The notes under the pieces were generated by a model. That model had not been told where the DNA came from, did no database searches, and saw only the letters and a program-made list of their open reading frames with translations. DNA of 64,000 bases from Dehalococcoidia bacterium (GTDB lineage: Bacteria; Chloroflexota; Dehalococcoidia; SM23-28-2; HRBIN24). A program made the position numbers and the translations under genes. This document shows, in pieces, positions 49,164 through 57,710 of this stretch; the stretch's first letter is position 1, and the number at the start of each line of letters is the position of its first letter. The DNA lies in NCBI GenBank assembly GCA_032249735.1, contig JAVVHA010000009.1:1-64000 (forward strand), in the 5' to 3' direction.

Positions 49164-49282
49164 TCCTTTGCCATTTTACCATCCCTTAACCACCCCTTTT
49201 GTCGGCCAAAACCTTACGGCACTTGGGGGCTTTGCCTGACTGACCAGGAGCCGGCTGACGATTATTGTGATGTCGAAAGCCT

Positions 49283-49298
49283 TGTGATTAAGGGCACA
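49283..49298. promoter_or_regulatory. CRP/FNR-like half-palindrome in front of coxB
   Basis: TGTGA (49283-49287), six bases, GCACA (49294-49298) is one mismatch from the TGTGA-N6-TCACA consensus. It lies in the kinase-coxB divergent gap, 25 bases before the oxidase start. A second TTGTGA occurs 19 bp earlier. Confidence 0.3.
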
Positions 49299-49323
49299 TT
49301 CTCTGCTGCAAGGAGGGCTTAGG

Positions 49324-50082
49324 TTGCGCCGAGATGTGGTGGTAGTGGCAGCGCTGTGGCTAGTGTTGACGGTGTTAGGGGAGGTGCTAGCCTTCGCCTT
49401 CGATTTCCAGCCAGTTCCCGTGTCCGACAAGGGGGAACACATCAAGGATGCCGTACGCATCCTCACCTATTTTGCCATCCCTGTCCTGACCTTTGTGATA
49501 GTAGCACTTATTTATAGCATCCTCCGCTTTCGTGCGCCCGGACCAGAGGCCGACGGGATGCCTGTGCGCTCGCACATAGTGCCTTGGGTCTGGTTGGCGG
49601 TCACATCTGGTCTGGCGTTTACCATCATGGTCTTCCCTGGACTTTTGGGCACCATTGAGGTGACGTCATCGGCGCATCAACACGGATCTGGCGGGCAAGC
49701 GAGCGCCAGGGCTGGCGGCGCCTTGCTGGTGCAGGTGGAGGGGCTGCAGTGGACGTGGCTCGTCCACTACCCCGACCAAGGGGTGAAGAATGCCCGCGAG
49801 CTAGTCCTACCGGTGGGGCAGCAGGTGATGCTAGAGGTGACCTCCCGCGATGTGCTGCACTCCTTCTGGGTCCCCGCCTTCATGCTGAAGATAGACGCCA
49901 TACCTGGCGTGGTCAACCACGTTACCTTCACCCCCACGGAGGTGAGCTCATACGAGGAGAACAGCCTGTTGCGGCTGCAATGCGCAGAGCTCTGCGGCCA
50001 GGCCCACGCCTGGATGGTCATCCCTGTGCGAGTGGTGGAGCCAAAGGAGTTCGAACGCTGGGTGGCGGGACAGCGCAAGTAG
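49324..50082 (+). CDS. coxB: Cytochrome c oxidase subunit II
   Basis: A 252-residue protein from TTG 49324 (GGAGGGCTTAGG upstream). Three helices (about 4-24, 46-69, 85-110) precede the CuA cupredoxin domain. The CuA ligands are in RDVLHSFWVPAFML and CAELCGQAHAWM, complete (His, two Cys, Glu carbonyl, His, Met). There is no fused cytochrome c domain. It accepts electrons from cytochrome c or a small Cu protein on the outer membrane face. Confidence 0.95.
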   Translation: MRRDVVVVAALWLVLTVLGEVLAFAFDFQPVPVSDKGEHIKDAVRILTYFAIPVLTFVIVALIYSILRFRAPGPEADGMPVRSHIVPWVWLAVTSGLAFTIMVFPGLLGTIEVTSSAHQHGSGGQASARAGGALLVQVEGLQWTWLVHYPDQGVKNARELVLPVGQQVMLEVTSRDVLHSFWVPAFMLKIDAIPGVVNHVTFTPTEVSSYEENSLLRLQCAELCGQAHAWMVIPVRVVEPKEFERWVAGQRK

Positions 50083-50092
50083 GAGGAGGGCT

Positions 50093-51958
50093 ATGACGAC
50101 GGCTGAGCATGCCGAGCGCATAGGGCTGTGGCAAGGCTTCTACTATGTGCGCCGTGGCGTCCTTTGGGGGCTCATCGGGTTCGGCCTAGGGGTGGGGCTG
50201 GCTGCCCTCTTCCGCACGGCTGCCGGCTCCTCCCCTTGGTGGCTGGAGCATAACTTCGCTGTGGGCTACGTGTTGGGGCTATTGGGCTGGCTGCTGGGGG
50301 TGGGCATGTGGGAGCGGTGGGTCAAGGAGTGGCTGGGCCTCCCCACCCAGCCCAATCCCCACGGCTGGATGCGCTACTTCGCCTTCACCACCGACCATAA
50401 GGTCATTGGCGTCCAGTACCTGGTGACCTTTGTGGCGGTGTTCCTCATCGCTGGCCTTTTGGCCATGCTTATGCGCTATCACCTCATGGACTCCCAGGGG
50501 GCGTTGTTCAACGGTGGCGTCTACAACCAGGTGATGAGCCTGCACGGCATCTTGATGATCGCCGTGGCGGTGGCAGTCATCATCGGTGGGTTCGGCAACT
50601 TCCTGGTGCCCCTCATGATCGGGGCGCGGGACATGGCCTTCCCCCGCCTCAATGCCCTCACTTATTGGCTTATCCCTCCTGTGGCTGTCCTTTTACTGAC
50701 GGCCCAAGCCGTGGGGGGCTGGGACACGGGATGGACGGCCTACCCACCATTAGCGGTGCGCAACGCTGCTGGCCAGCTCTTCTTCAACCTAGCCATCATT
50801 ACCTTCGGCCTCTCCTCCATCTTGGGCGGTCTTAACTTCCTGGTGACCATAAGCTTTTTGCGGGCGCCAGGGATGACGTGGGGAAGGCTGCCGATATTCG
50901 TCTGGTCCATATTCTCTGCTTCCATTATTGCCCTTATCTTCACCCAGGCCTTCGCCGCCGCCATGCTCATGGAGGCGGTGGACCGTCTGGCGGGGACCAA
51001 TTTCTTCAACCCCGGTGACCCCTTGCTGTATCAGCATGTGTTCTGGTTCTACTCGCATCCCGCGGTATACATCTTCATCCTGCCGGGGTTTGGGATACTG
51101 CTAGAGGTGCTGACCCACTTCTCCCGCAAGCCCCTCTTCGCCTATCGGTGGGCGGTGGCGGGGTTTTTGACCATCGTGGCCATAAGCGGCATCGTGTGGG
51201 CCCACCATATGTTCGTCACCACCAGCGAAGTGGCCTTCCTAGGGGCCTTTTTGGTGACGACAGAGGCCATCTCCATTCCCACGGGGCTGGTGTTCCTGTC
51301 GGCCCTGGGGACCATATGGATGGGGAGGCTGTGGCTGACGCCCCCCATGCTGTTCGCCTTAGGGGCGCTGTTCAACTTCCTCATCGGGGGCATCACGGGC
51401 ATATATCTGGCCGATGTGCCCAGCGACATCCAACTATCGGACACCTACTTCGTAGTGGCCCACTTTCATTACACCATCATCGGTGGCGAGATATTCGCCC
51501 TCCTGGCTGCCATCTACTACTGGTTCCCCAAGATCACAGGGCGCATGTACCACCAGGGGCTGGGCAAGCTCCACTTCTGGCTCACCTTTTTGGGCTTCAA
51601 CCTCACCTTTCTGCCCATGTTCTGGGCGGGCCTTCACGGCATGAACCGGCGCATCGCCATTTACGACCCAGCCCTGGAAGGGGTGAACGTGTTTGCAAGC
51701 GTCGCTGCCTTCGTCATGGGGGCGGGCTTCCTGGTCTTCGTGGGAAACATGGTGTGGTCATGGGTGCGGGGCAAGGTGGCGGAGGCCAACCCCTGGCGAG
51801 CGCGCACCCTGGAGTGGCAGGTGCCCTCACCACCGCCAGAGGAGAACTTCCCTGCCCCGCCGGTGGTGGTGGGGGAGCCCTATGAGTATGGCGTGCCGGG
51901 GGCTGGGCCCCACGTCGTCCTGGCCCCTGCCGGCGGCGACTGTGGGAAGGAGGTGTGA
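50093..51958 (+). CDS. coxA: Cytochrome c oxidase subunit I, A2 type
   Basis: A 621-residue protein with about 14 helices, including an N-terminal one before the usual 12. The heme/CuB ligands are in MSLHGILMI, FWFYSHPAVYIFILPGFGI (CuB His and cross-linked Tyr), WAHHMF and VAHFHYTIIGG. YSHPAVY lacks the Glu of the A1 D-channel and has the Tyr-Ser pair of A2 oxidases such as those of Thermus and Rhodothermus. It reduces O2 to water and pumps protons. It starts 10 bp after coxB. Confidence 0.97.
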   Translation: MTTAEHAERIGLWQGFYYVRRGVLWGLIGFGLGVGLAALFRTAAGSSPWWLEHNFAVGYVLGLLGWLLGVGMWERWVKEWLGLPTQPNPHGWMRYFAFTTDHKVIGVQYLVTFVAVFLIAGLLAMLMRYHLMDSQGALFNGGVYNQVMSLHGILMIAVAVAVIIGGFGNFLVPLMIGARDMAFPRLNALTYWLIPPVAVLLLTAQAVGGWDTGWTAYPPLAVRNAAGQLFFNLAIITFGLSSILGGLNFLVTISFLRAPGMTWGRLPIFVWSIFSASIIALIFTQAFAAAMLMEAVDRLAGTNFFNPGDPLLYQHVFWFYSHPAVYIFILPGFGILLEVLTHFSRKPLFAYRWAVAGFLTIVAISGIVWAHHMFVTTSEVAFLGAFLVTTEAISIPTGLVFLSALGTIWMGRLWLTPPMLFALGALFNFLIGGITGIYLADVPSDIQLSDTYFVVAHFHYTIIGGEIFALLAAIYYWFPKITGRMYHQGLGKLHFWLTFLGFNLTFLPMFWAGLHGMNRRIAIYDPALEGVNVFASVAAFVMGAGFLVFVGNMVWSWVRGKVAEANPWRARTLEWQVPSPPPEENFPAPPVVVGEPYEYGVPGAGPHVVLAPAGGDCGKEV

Positions 51959-51961
51959 GCT

Positions 51962-52186
51962 ATGCAGGAGGAGCGCCCAAGACGCCTCTTGCTAGGCCTT
52001 GCCACCCCTGAGCAGGTGACTTGGTTTATGGTGGCGTGGTTAGGCGTTCAGACGGCGGTGGAGTACGTCCTGGCCCAGGTCCTGGAGGCCAACCTGCCCA
52101 TCATGCTAGTCATAAACATCCTGGAGGCAGCGAGCATCATCTACTTCTTCCAGCACGTCTATAGGCTGTGGCGGGAGGACGAGTGA
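51962..52186 (+). CDS. Cytochrome c oxidase small subunit (IV-like)
   Basis: A 74-residue protein starting 3 bp after coxA (GAAGGAGGTGTGAGCT upstream). It has two hydrophobic helices, VTWFMVAWLGVQTAVEYVLAQVL and LPIMLVINILEAASIIYFFQHVYRL (each in part), and charged ends, the format of bacterial subunit IV. It overlaps the next start by one base (TGATG). Confidence 0.75.
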   Translation: MQEERPRRLLLGLATPEQVTWFMVAWLGVQTAVEYVLAQVLEANLPIMLVINILEAASIIYFFQHVYRLWREDE

Positions 52187-52824
52187 TGGCCGAGGCGGCT
52201 GTTCCCTATGCCATACCTGTGGCCACTAAGCGCCGCATATACCAATGGGGCCTGTGGCTGTTCTTCCTCTCAGAGGCCTTTCTGTTTGGGTCGGTGGCGT
52301 CCAGCCGCTTCTTCTTGGCGGGGCTGGAGCGCTCCCACCTCAACCAGGCGCTGGGGCTGGCCATAACTTCGGTCCTCCTCACCAGCTCCGTCTTCGCCTA
52401 CCGGGCGGAGGTGGCCTGTGCCCGGGGCGATGGCCCGGCCTTCCTGCGCAACCTGGCCATGACTATGGTCTTGGGCCTCGCCTTCCTGGGCGGTGTAGGT
52501 GTGGAGTGGTCCACCGCCGAGTTCACGCCCTCGGAGCCCTTCGGGACGGCCTTCTTCGCCATGACAGGCATTCACTCTTCCCATGTGGCTTCGGGCATCT
52601 TCATCTTCCTCATCATCATGTATCACGCCCTGAGGGGGCGGTTCATACCCGAGGGGTGCACATGCCGCCGCATCTGGCCTTGGCGCTCATGCGAACACCC
52701 TAAGACGCGGCCCACCTGGGAGCAGATGTGGCCAGTGGAGGCGAGCATCAAGTACTGGCACTTTGTGGACGTGGTATGGGTGTTCTTCTACCCCATCCTC
52801 TACCTGATAAGCTGGCCCACTTAA
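52186..52824 (+). CDS. coxC: Cytochrome c oxidase subunit III
   Basis: A 212-residue protein from ATG 52186 (GGGAGGACG upstream). About five helices are seen, with the family markers WLFFLSEAFLFGSVASSRFF, FGTAFFAMTGIHSSHVASGI (His pair of the III family) and the C-terminal IKYWHFVDVVWVFFYPILYL. It stabilises subunit I. It is the last oxidase gene of this set. Confidence 0.92.
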   Translation: MAEAAVPYAIPVATKRRIYQWGLWLFFLSEAFLFGSVASSRFFLAGLERSHLNQALGLAITSVLLTSSVFAYRAEVACARGDGPAFLRNLAMTMVLGLAFLGGVGVEWSTAEFTPSEPFGTAFFAMTGIHSSHVASGIFIFLIIMYHALRGRFIPEGCTCRRIWPWRSCEHPKTRPTWEQMWPVEASIKYWHFVDVVWVFFYPILYLISWPT

Positions 52825-52830
52825 GGGAGT

Positions 52831-52836
52831 TATAAT
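52831..52836 (+). promoter_or_regulatory. Possible -10 box of the radical SAM genes
   Basis: A perfect TATAAT at 52831-52836, 30 bases before the radical SAM start. No good -35 is seen upstream in the coxC end. Confidence 0.35.
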
Positions 52837-52866
52837 AGCTAGCGCCAGGGGGAAGGGGAGGGGGGT

Positions 52867-54099
52867 GTGCTCTCGGTTACCAGGCTTCTGGGCGGTGAGG
52901 TGAGGCCGGGTGACGTGCTGCGCTATGGGGAGGCCCGGCCTCCGCACCTGTTGCACTTCGCCCCCGAGAAGCGCCCTGTAGTGGTATGGAACCTTACCGC
53001 CCAGTGTAACCTCCATTGCATGCACTGCTATGCCAATGCCCACAGGCGCCCCCTGCCGGGGGAGTTGACCACTGTAGAGGGAGAGAGGCTCCTTGATGAC
53101 CTGGCGGACATGGGGGTGCCGGTGGTCCTCTTCTCTGGCGGCGAGCCCCTTATGCGACCTGACATCTTCCATCTGGCGGCATATGCGCGACGGCGAGGCC
53201 TGCGTACCGTACTGTCCACCAACGGGACCCTCGTCGACGCTGCGATGGCTCGCCGCATCGCCGACGCCGGATTCAGCTACGTGGGGGTTAGCTTGGACGG
53301 CCTGGAGCCGGTGCACGACCGCGTGCGCGGGCAGCGGGGGGCCTTTCGTCAGGCCCTGCAGGGGCTCTCCCTCTGCCGCCGCCTGGGCCTGCGGGTGGGT
53401 ATCCGCTTCACCGTCCACCGCAAGAACGTGGACCAGCTGCCCCACATCTTCGACCTGGCCGAGGCGGAGGGGATAGACCGCCTGTGCGTCTACCACCTGG
53501 CCTACGCCGGCCGGGGGGAGAAGATTCGACACTTAGACCTCTCGCCTTGGGAGACTCGGCAGGTGATAGATTACATCTTCCGAAGGGCGGAAGCGTGGGC
53601 CGCCCGCTCCTCCCCAGTGGAGGTGTTGACGGTAGACAACCACGCCGATAACGCCTACCTGCTCATGTGGGTGCAGGCCCGGCACCCGGAGCGGGCAGAA
53701 GAGGTCCATCGCCTCCTGCTGTGGAACGGGGGCAACCAATCGGGGGTAGCTGTGGCCTCCATCGACCCCCTGGGCCACGTGTGTGTCGACCAGTTCTCCT
53801 GGCACCGGCCCCTAGGCAATGTGCGGGAGCGGCCCTTCAGCAGCATCTGGAACGACGATAGGCATCCCCTGCTGAAGGTGTTGAGGCAGCGCCCGCGGCC
53901 CATCGAGGGCAGGTGCCGTCATTGCCGGTTCTTGCCCATCTGCAACGGCAACCTGCGCGCTCGCGCCGAGAGCTATTTTGGCCACTTCCTGGCCCCCGAC
54001 CCAGCCTGCTATCTCACGGACTGGGAGATCGGGCTTTCGGGGCAGGAGGCTTGGGAAGAGGCGCGGCGCTGGCCCGTGCCTGTGCAGGAGGTGGCATGA
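52867..54099 (+). CDS. AhbC/NirJ2-like radical SAM/SPASM protein (heme biosynthesis type)
   Basis: A 410-residue protein from GTG 52867 (GGGGAGGGG upstream). The cluster motif is CNLHCMHC, with VVLFSGGEPLMRPDIF, STNGTLVD and SYVGVSLDGLEPVHDRVRG. The C-terminal part has EVLTVDNHADNAYL, LLWNGGNQSGV, NVRERPFSSIW and the SPASM-like Cys set CRHCRFLPIC. This matches AhbC/NirJ2, which remove acetate side chains from didecarboxysiroheme (alternative heme or heme d1 route). The substrate here is inferred from the family. Confidence 0.8.
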   Translation: MLSVTRLLGGEVRPGDVLRYGEARPPHLLHFAPEKRPVVVWNLTAQCNLHCMHCYANAHRRPLPGELTTVEGERLLDDLADMGVPVVLFSGGEPLMRPDIFHLAAYARRRGLRTVLSTNGTLVDAAMARRIADAGFSYVGVSLDGLEPVHDRVRGQRGAFRQALQGLSLCRRLGLRVGIRFTVHRKNVDQLPHIFDLAEAEGIDRLCVYHLAYAGRGEKIRHLDLSPWETRQVIDYIFRRAEAWAARSSPVEVLTVDNHADNAYLLMWVQARHPERAEEVHRLLLWNGGNQSGVAVASIDPLGHVCVDQFSWHRPLGNVRERPFSSIWNDDRHPLLKVLRQRPRPIEGRCRHCRFLPICNGNLRARAESYFGHFLAPDPACYLTDWEIGLSGQEAWEEARRWPVPVQEVA

Positions 54100-55217
54100 T
54101 GGCCCTCTCACCTCAGGCCCGCCAGGAGAGGGACGCCCATGATGCCATGTTGGCCCAGGCAGACCTTCACCAAAGCCCCTTTACCATCGCCTGGGAGGTG
54201 ACGCGGGCCTGCCCCTATAGATGCCGTCACTGTCGGGCCGAGGCCCAACCTCGGCGGCACCCATTGGAGCTGACCACTCAGGAGGCCTTCCACTTGGTGG
54301 ACCAAATAAAGGGGTTTGGCGACCCCATACTGGTGGTCACCGGTGGCGACCCCATGATGCGCCCAGACCTGTTCGATATCTTGGCCTATGCCTCCTGTCG
54401 TGGGCTGCGGGTAGCCCTTACCCCCACCACCGGCAGGGTAACGGCCCGGGCACTGGCCCGCGCTCGTCAAGCGGGGGTGCGCCGCATCGCCATCAGCATC
54501 GATGGCCCAACGCCAGAGGTGCACGACGCCTTCCGTGGGATGCGCGGCTCATTTCGTACCGCCATGCACATCGCTTTGGAGGCCCGCCAGCAGGGCCTAC
54601 CCCTGCAGGTGAACACCACCCTCACCCGCCTCAACTTCCACCTATTGGAGGCTATGGGCGAGATGGTGGCAAAGTTGGAGGCTGTGCAGTGGAGCATCTT
54701 CTTCCTGGTGCCCACGGGGCGTGCCCTGCTGGAGGACATGCTCTCGCCCTACCAACATGAGGAAGCCTTCCATCGCATCTACGAGCTGGCGCAGGCCGCC
54801 CCCTATGACGTGAAGGTGACCGCTGCCCCCGCCTATCGCCGGGTGGTGATCCAGCGCGGAGGGGGGAAGGGGCTAGCCACGGTGGCTGGAGCAGGGTACC
54901 GCTTTCAGGACGGCCTCCACCGCCCCAGCGTAGGGGTCAACGATGGTAAGGGGTTCCTTTTCATCTCCCACGTGGGAGAGGTGTATCCCTCTGGGTTCTT
55001 GCCCCTGGCGGTGGGCAACGTGCGGCGGGAATCGATCGTGGAGCTGTACCGTAACGCCCCTCTCATGCGCCATCTCCGCGACCCCACTATGCTCAAGGGG
55101 CGGTGTGGGCGGTGCCCTTATCGAGAAGTATGCGGGGGCTCCCGCGCCCGCGCCTACGCCCTCACTGGCGACCCCTTTGCTGAGGACCCCACTTGCATCT
55201 ACGATCCCCCCTCGTGA
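54099..55217 (+). CDS. TIGR04053-like radical SAM/SPASM protein (AhbD relative)
   Basis: A 372-residue protein; start ATG 54099 or 54096, AGGAGG just upstream, overlapping the previous stop. The cluster motif is CPYRCRHC in AWEVTRACPYRCRHCRAEA. The other motifs are VVTGGDPMMRPDLF, ISIDGPTPEVHDAFRG, LQVNTTLTRLN, IFFLVPTGRALL, NDGKGFLFISHVGEVYPSG, LKGRCGRCPYREVCGGSRARAYALTGD (in part) and TCIYDP. AhbD makes the last step of the siroheme-dependent heme route. It ends convergently (19-bp overlap) with the NnrS-like gene. Confidence 0.82.
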   Translation: MALSPQARQERDAHDAMLAQADLHQSPFTIAWEVTRACPYRCRHCRAEAQPRRHPLELTTQEAFHLVDQIKGFGDPILVVTGGDPMMRPDLFDILAYASCRGLRVALTPTTGRVTARALARARQAGVRRIAISIDGPTPEVHDAFRGMRGSFRTAMHIALEARQQGLPLQVNTTLTRLNFHLLEAMGEMVAKLEAVQWSIFFLVPTGRALLEDMLSPYQHEEAFHRIYELAQAAPYDVKVTAAPAYRRVVIQRGGGKGLATVAGAGYRFQDGLHRPSVGVNDGKGFLFISHVGEVYPSGFLPLAVGNVRRESIVELYRNAPLMRHLRDPTMLKGRCGRCPYREVCGGSRARAYALTGDPFAEDPTCIYDPPS

Positions 55218-56515
55218 TCGCGCTGCAACATGGCCTGGGCCAGGGCGATGGCGAAGGTGGCCACCGCCGTCCAGGCCAGGGCCCCTCCCCAGCCAGCGAG
55301 GTGATCGGCCACACCCCACTCCCCCCTCATCCAGGACCCCAAGGCTCTCAGCGTGGTGGCCGAGGGCAAGGCTACCAAGGCGACCCTTACTGCCCAACGG
55401 TAGCCAAGGCCTCTCTGACGCGCCAGGGCGAAGGGGGGCAGCACCAGGTAGGCCATCCCTAGGATCATGGTGGTGATGGTGCCCGTCCCTAGCACGTGGC
55501 GGATGGCGTCCAGCCGTGGCAGCTCTAAGGGAGCGATGTGGGCCAGGGAAAGGGCTCCCATGGTCGTCAGCATCACTCCCCCCAGGGCGAGCCAGCCCAT
55601 AGCCATCTGCACCAGCCTGCCTGGCTCACGCGATAGGGCCCGCAGGCGCAGAGGCGGGCGCCAGAAGGCGCTCAAGAGCGCGGGGGAGGCGAGGCCCAGG
55701 CCCATGAGCATGTGTGCTGTCGCTTCCAGCTCCAAAGTAGTGGCGTCGGGGTGGGCGTCCCTCCAGAGGGCGACAGTCAGGTAGAGGAAAAGGCCGGCCT
55801 GAAGGGGAGCCCATATCGCCCACAACGTGGGGCCTTGCAAGAGTTGCCTCCCGAAGAAGATGAACACAGTGCGCAACGAGACTCCTATCACGGCGCATAG
55901 GACGAAGCCCACCATCTCCATGGTGACTAGGGCCTGGTTCCGGCCGAAGGGGTACATGGCGGGCCCCATCCCTGGCACGGCGAAGGCCCAGGCCAGGGCC
56001 AAGGCCTTGGCCATCAGCAGCCACCAGGCCATAGATGCCAGGTGGGGGGTGAAGGGGGCTCCAGGGCGGTGCCAGAGGCGTCGCCCCACCTGATAGGCGA
56101 ATATGGCTGCCCCCGTGGCCTCTAGCCCTCCCGACGCCAGTAGCAGGCCCTTCCCCACCTCCCCTGTGGCTAGGGGTTGGCCCATCACCCGCACCATCAC
56201 TCCGGTGCCCAGGGCCAAAAAGGAGGCGAAGAAAGGGAGAGGAGCAACAGGGGAGGACGCCGTGAACCTAGGCACCAGCCTATACGCCATGCCCATGATG
56301 AATAGACCTGCCCAGCCCATGAGCTGGGCGTGTCCATGGGCCTGGACGAGGGCCCCCAGCCTTCCCCCGGCTCCCCATCCCACTGCGCGAGCGAAGGCTA
56401 CGGTTGTCCCAAGGGCGAAGCCTGCGGCCAAGGAGATGGCGATGGCCGTGCAGATGGGCAGCAGATAGCTTCCTACCGTCTCCTCCCGCGCACGCTGCAA
56501 ATATGCCCTGGCCAA
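55199..56515 (-). CDS. NnrS-like heme-copper/NO-associated membrane protein
   Basis: A 438-residue protein. I take TTG 56515, with AAGGAGG upstream; the frame runs to 56794 but that part is antisense to the next gene. About 12 helices are seen, with the NnrS-type motif AHGHAQLMGWAGLFIMGMAYRLVPRF, then FGRNQALVTMEMVGFVLC, ATAHMLMGLG and IRHVLGTGTITTMILGMAYLVLPP. NnrS binds heme and copper and protects against NO in denitrifiers. It stands tail to tail with the radical SAM genes. Confidence 0.8.
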   Translation of the reverse strand: MARAYLQRAREETVGSYLLPICTAIAISLAAGFALGTTVAFARAVGWGAGGRLGALVQAHGHAQLMGWAGLFIMGMAYRLVPRFTASSPVAPLPFFASFLALGTGVMVRVMGQPLATGEVGKGLLLASGGLEATGAAIFAYQVGRRLWHRPGAPFTPHLASMAWWLLMAKALALAWAFAVPGMGPAMYPFGRNQALVTMEMVGFVLCAVIGVSLRTVFIFFGRQLLQGPTLWAIWAPLQAGLFLYLTVALWRDAHPDATTLELEATAHMLMGLGLASPALLSAFWRPPLRLRALSREPGRLVQMAMGWLALGGVMLTTMGALSLAHIAPLELPRLDAIRHVLGTGTITTMILGMAYLVLPPFALARQRGLGYRWAVRVALVALPSATTLRALGSWMRGEWGVADHLAGWGGALAWTAVATFAIALAQAMLQRDHEGGS

Positions 56516-56541
56516 AAGCGCCTCCTTGCCGTCATTATGGC

Positions 56542-57672
56542 CTAGTGACCAGGGGGGACACCACCAGCGCGCAGGCGCTGTCCGTCCCACCAGTAGGGGA
56601 TGCGCACCGGCGGGAGGGAGGGCGCATCGTCCCGGTCGCCGGGGGCGTAGTTGGCATAAGTGACGACGATCTGTCGCCTCTGGCGCTCGGCCTCCACGGC
56701 CACTATGGCGCGGGAGGGGCGTAAGGTGTCGGTGCCCAGGTAGGAGTCGTTCAGGAAGAAGTGGACCTTCTGGCAGTAAAAGTGGGATGGACAATAGGAG
56801 TGCACCGCCAGGAAAAGGCCCCCCTCGGTCTCCACGTGCGCTTCCAGGTTAGTGGGAATGAAGCCCTCCAGGCGGATGCGGGCGCGCGCCAGGGCCAATA
56901 GGGTTGCCACCGCTGCCCGCTGCGGTGGCTCGACGGGAGAGATGGCCGCCAGGGCTGGGCGTGCCGATGAGGCGGCCACAGCTAAGGCCAGGCCAGGCAC
57001 GTCACGCACCCGGGCCACGGCGATGCCCACCAGACGACCACACAGGTCCACCACGGGGGCACCAGCAAACCCCGAGGCCAGCTCCTGGGCCAACTGGACA
57101 TAACGCACGCCTCCCATCTCCAGGTATCGGAAGATGGAGGCGTCATGAGCAGTGAGGGTGTCTTGCGGGCCCCGCCCATATCCCAGAACTATCACCCCTT
57201 CCCCCTCCTGGGGGTCTGCTGGGGCCCATGTCAAGGAAGGAAAGGGGCCCACGGGTTCCACCATCAATAGGGCCAGCCCCACCTCGGTTGCCTGGCCAGC
57301 CACTCTGGCCGCTACCGTATCTCCCGAGGGTAGGACAAGGGCTACCACCTCGTCATCCCGCACCAGGTCGGCGGCCGTCACGGCCCTGCCACGAGGGTCG
57401 ATGATGGCTGCAGTACCCGTGGCCGTGGACGTCACCACGGCGACAGTAGCTGGACGCGCATGGGCAAGGGCCTCCGGACGGTCCTGGCAGGCGTCCCTGA
57501 CCAAGGGTGATGGGGACGGCATTATGGTGGGGGTCACTGGCTCTATTAGGATAGGGGCTTTCTGCTCGCAGGCTGCTAGCACCAGGGTGGCGGCCGCCAT
57601 CATCTTCCAAAAGAAATGCGGGCCCAGGTGCGCCTGCCAAGAAGGGGGATGCCACGGCAACATGGATGGCAT
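56542..57672 (-). CDS. Degenerate trypsin/HtrA-like lipoprotein
   Basis: About 376 residues from ATG 57672 (AAGGAG 13 bases upstream); GTG 57687 is possible. A lipobox LVLAACEQ follows a hydrophobic stretch. The fold is trypsin-like: VAVVTSTATGTAAIIDPRG, then VTAADLV where the catalytic His normally is in TAAHV, and GFAGAPVVDLCGRLVGI where GNSGGP is expected (Ser replaced by Ala). At least two of the three catalytic residues are lost. The C-terminus has a separate beta-domain with CPSHFYCQKVHFFLNDSYLG. It may be an outer-face binding protein. Confidence 0.75.
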   Translation of the reverse strand: MPSMLPWHPPSWQAHLGPHFFWKMMAAATLVLAACEQKAPILIEPVTPTIMPSPSPLVRDACQDRPEALAHARPATVAVVTSTATGTAAIIDPRGRAVTAADLVRDDEVVALVLPSGDTVAARVAGQATEVGLALLMVEPVGPFPSLTWAPADPQEGEGVIVLGYGRGPQDTLTAHDASIFRYLEMGGVRYVQLAQELASGFAGAPVVDLCGRLVGIAVARVRDVPGLALAVAASSARPALAAISPVEPPQRAAVATLLALARARIRLEGFIPTNLEAHVETEGGLFLAVHSYCPSHFYCQKVHFFLNDSYLGTDTLRPSRAIVAVEAERQRRQIVVTYANYAPGDRDDAPSLPPVRIPYWWDGQRLRAGGVPPGH

Positions 57673-57710
57673 AAGGAATGCTAGCACTCCTTATAGGGGC
57701 GTGGGAAGCC

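Noticed and set aside
56516-56794. N-terminal extension of the NnrS-like protein
   Set aside because: It is antisense-frame sequence inside the protease-like gene; TTG 56515 has an SD AAGGAGG.
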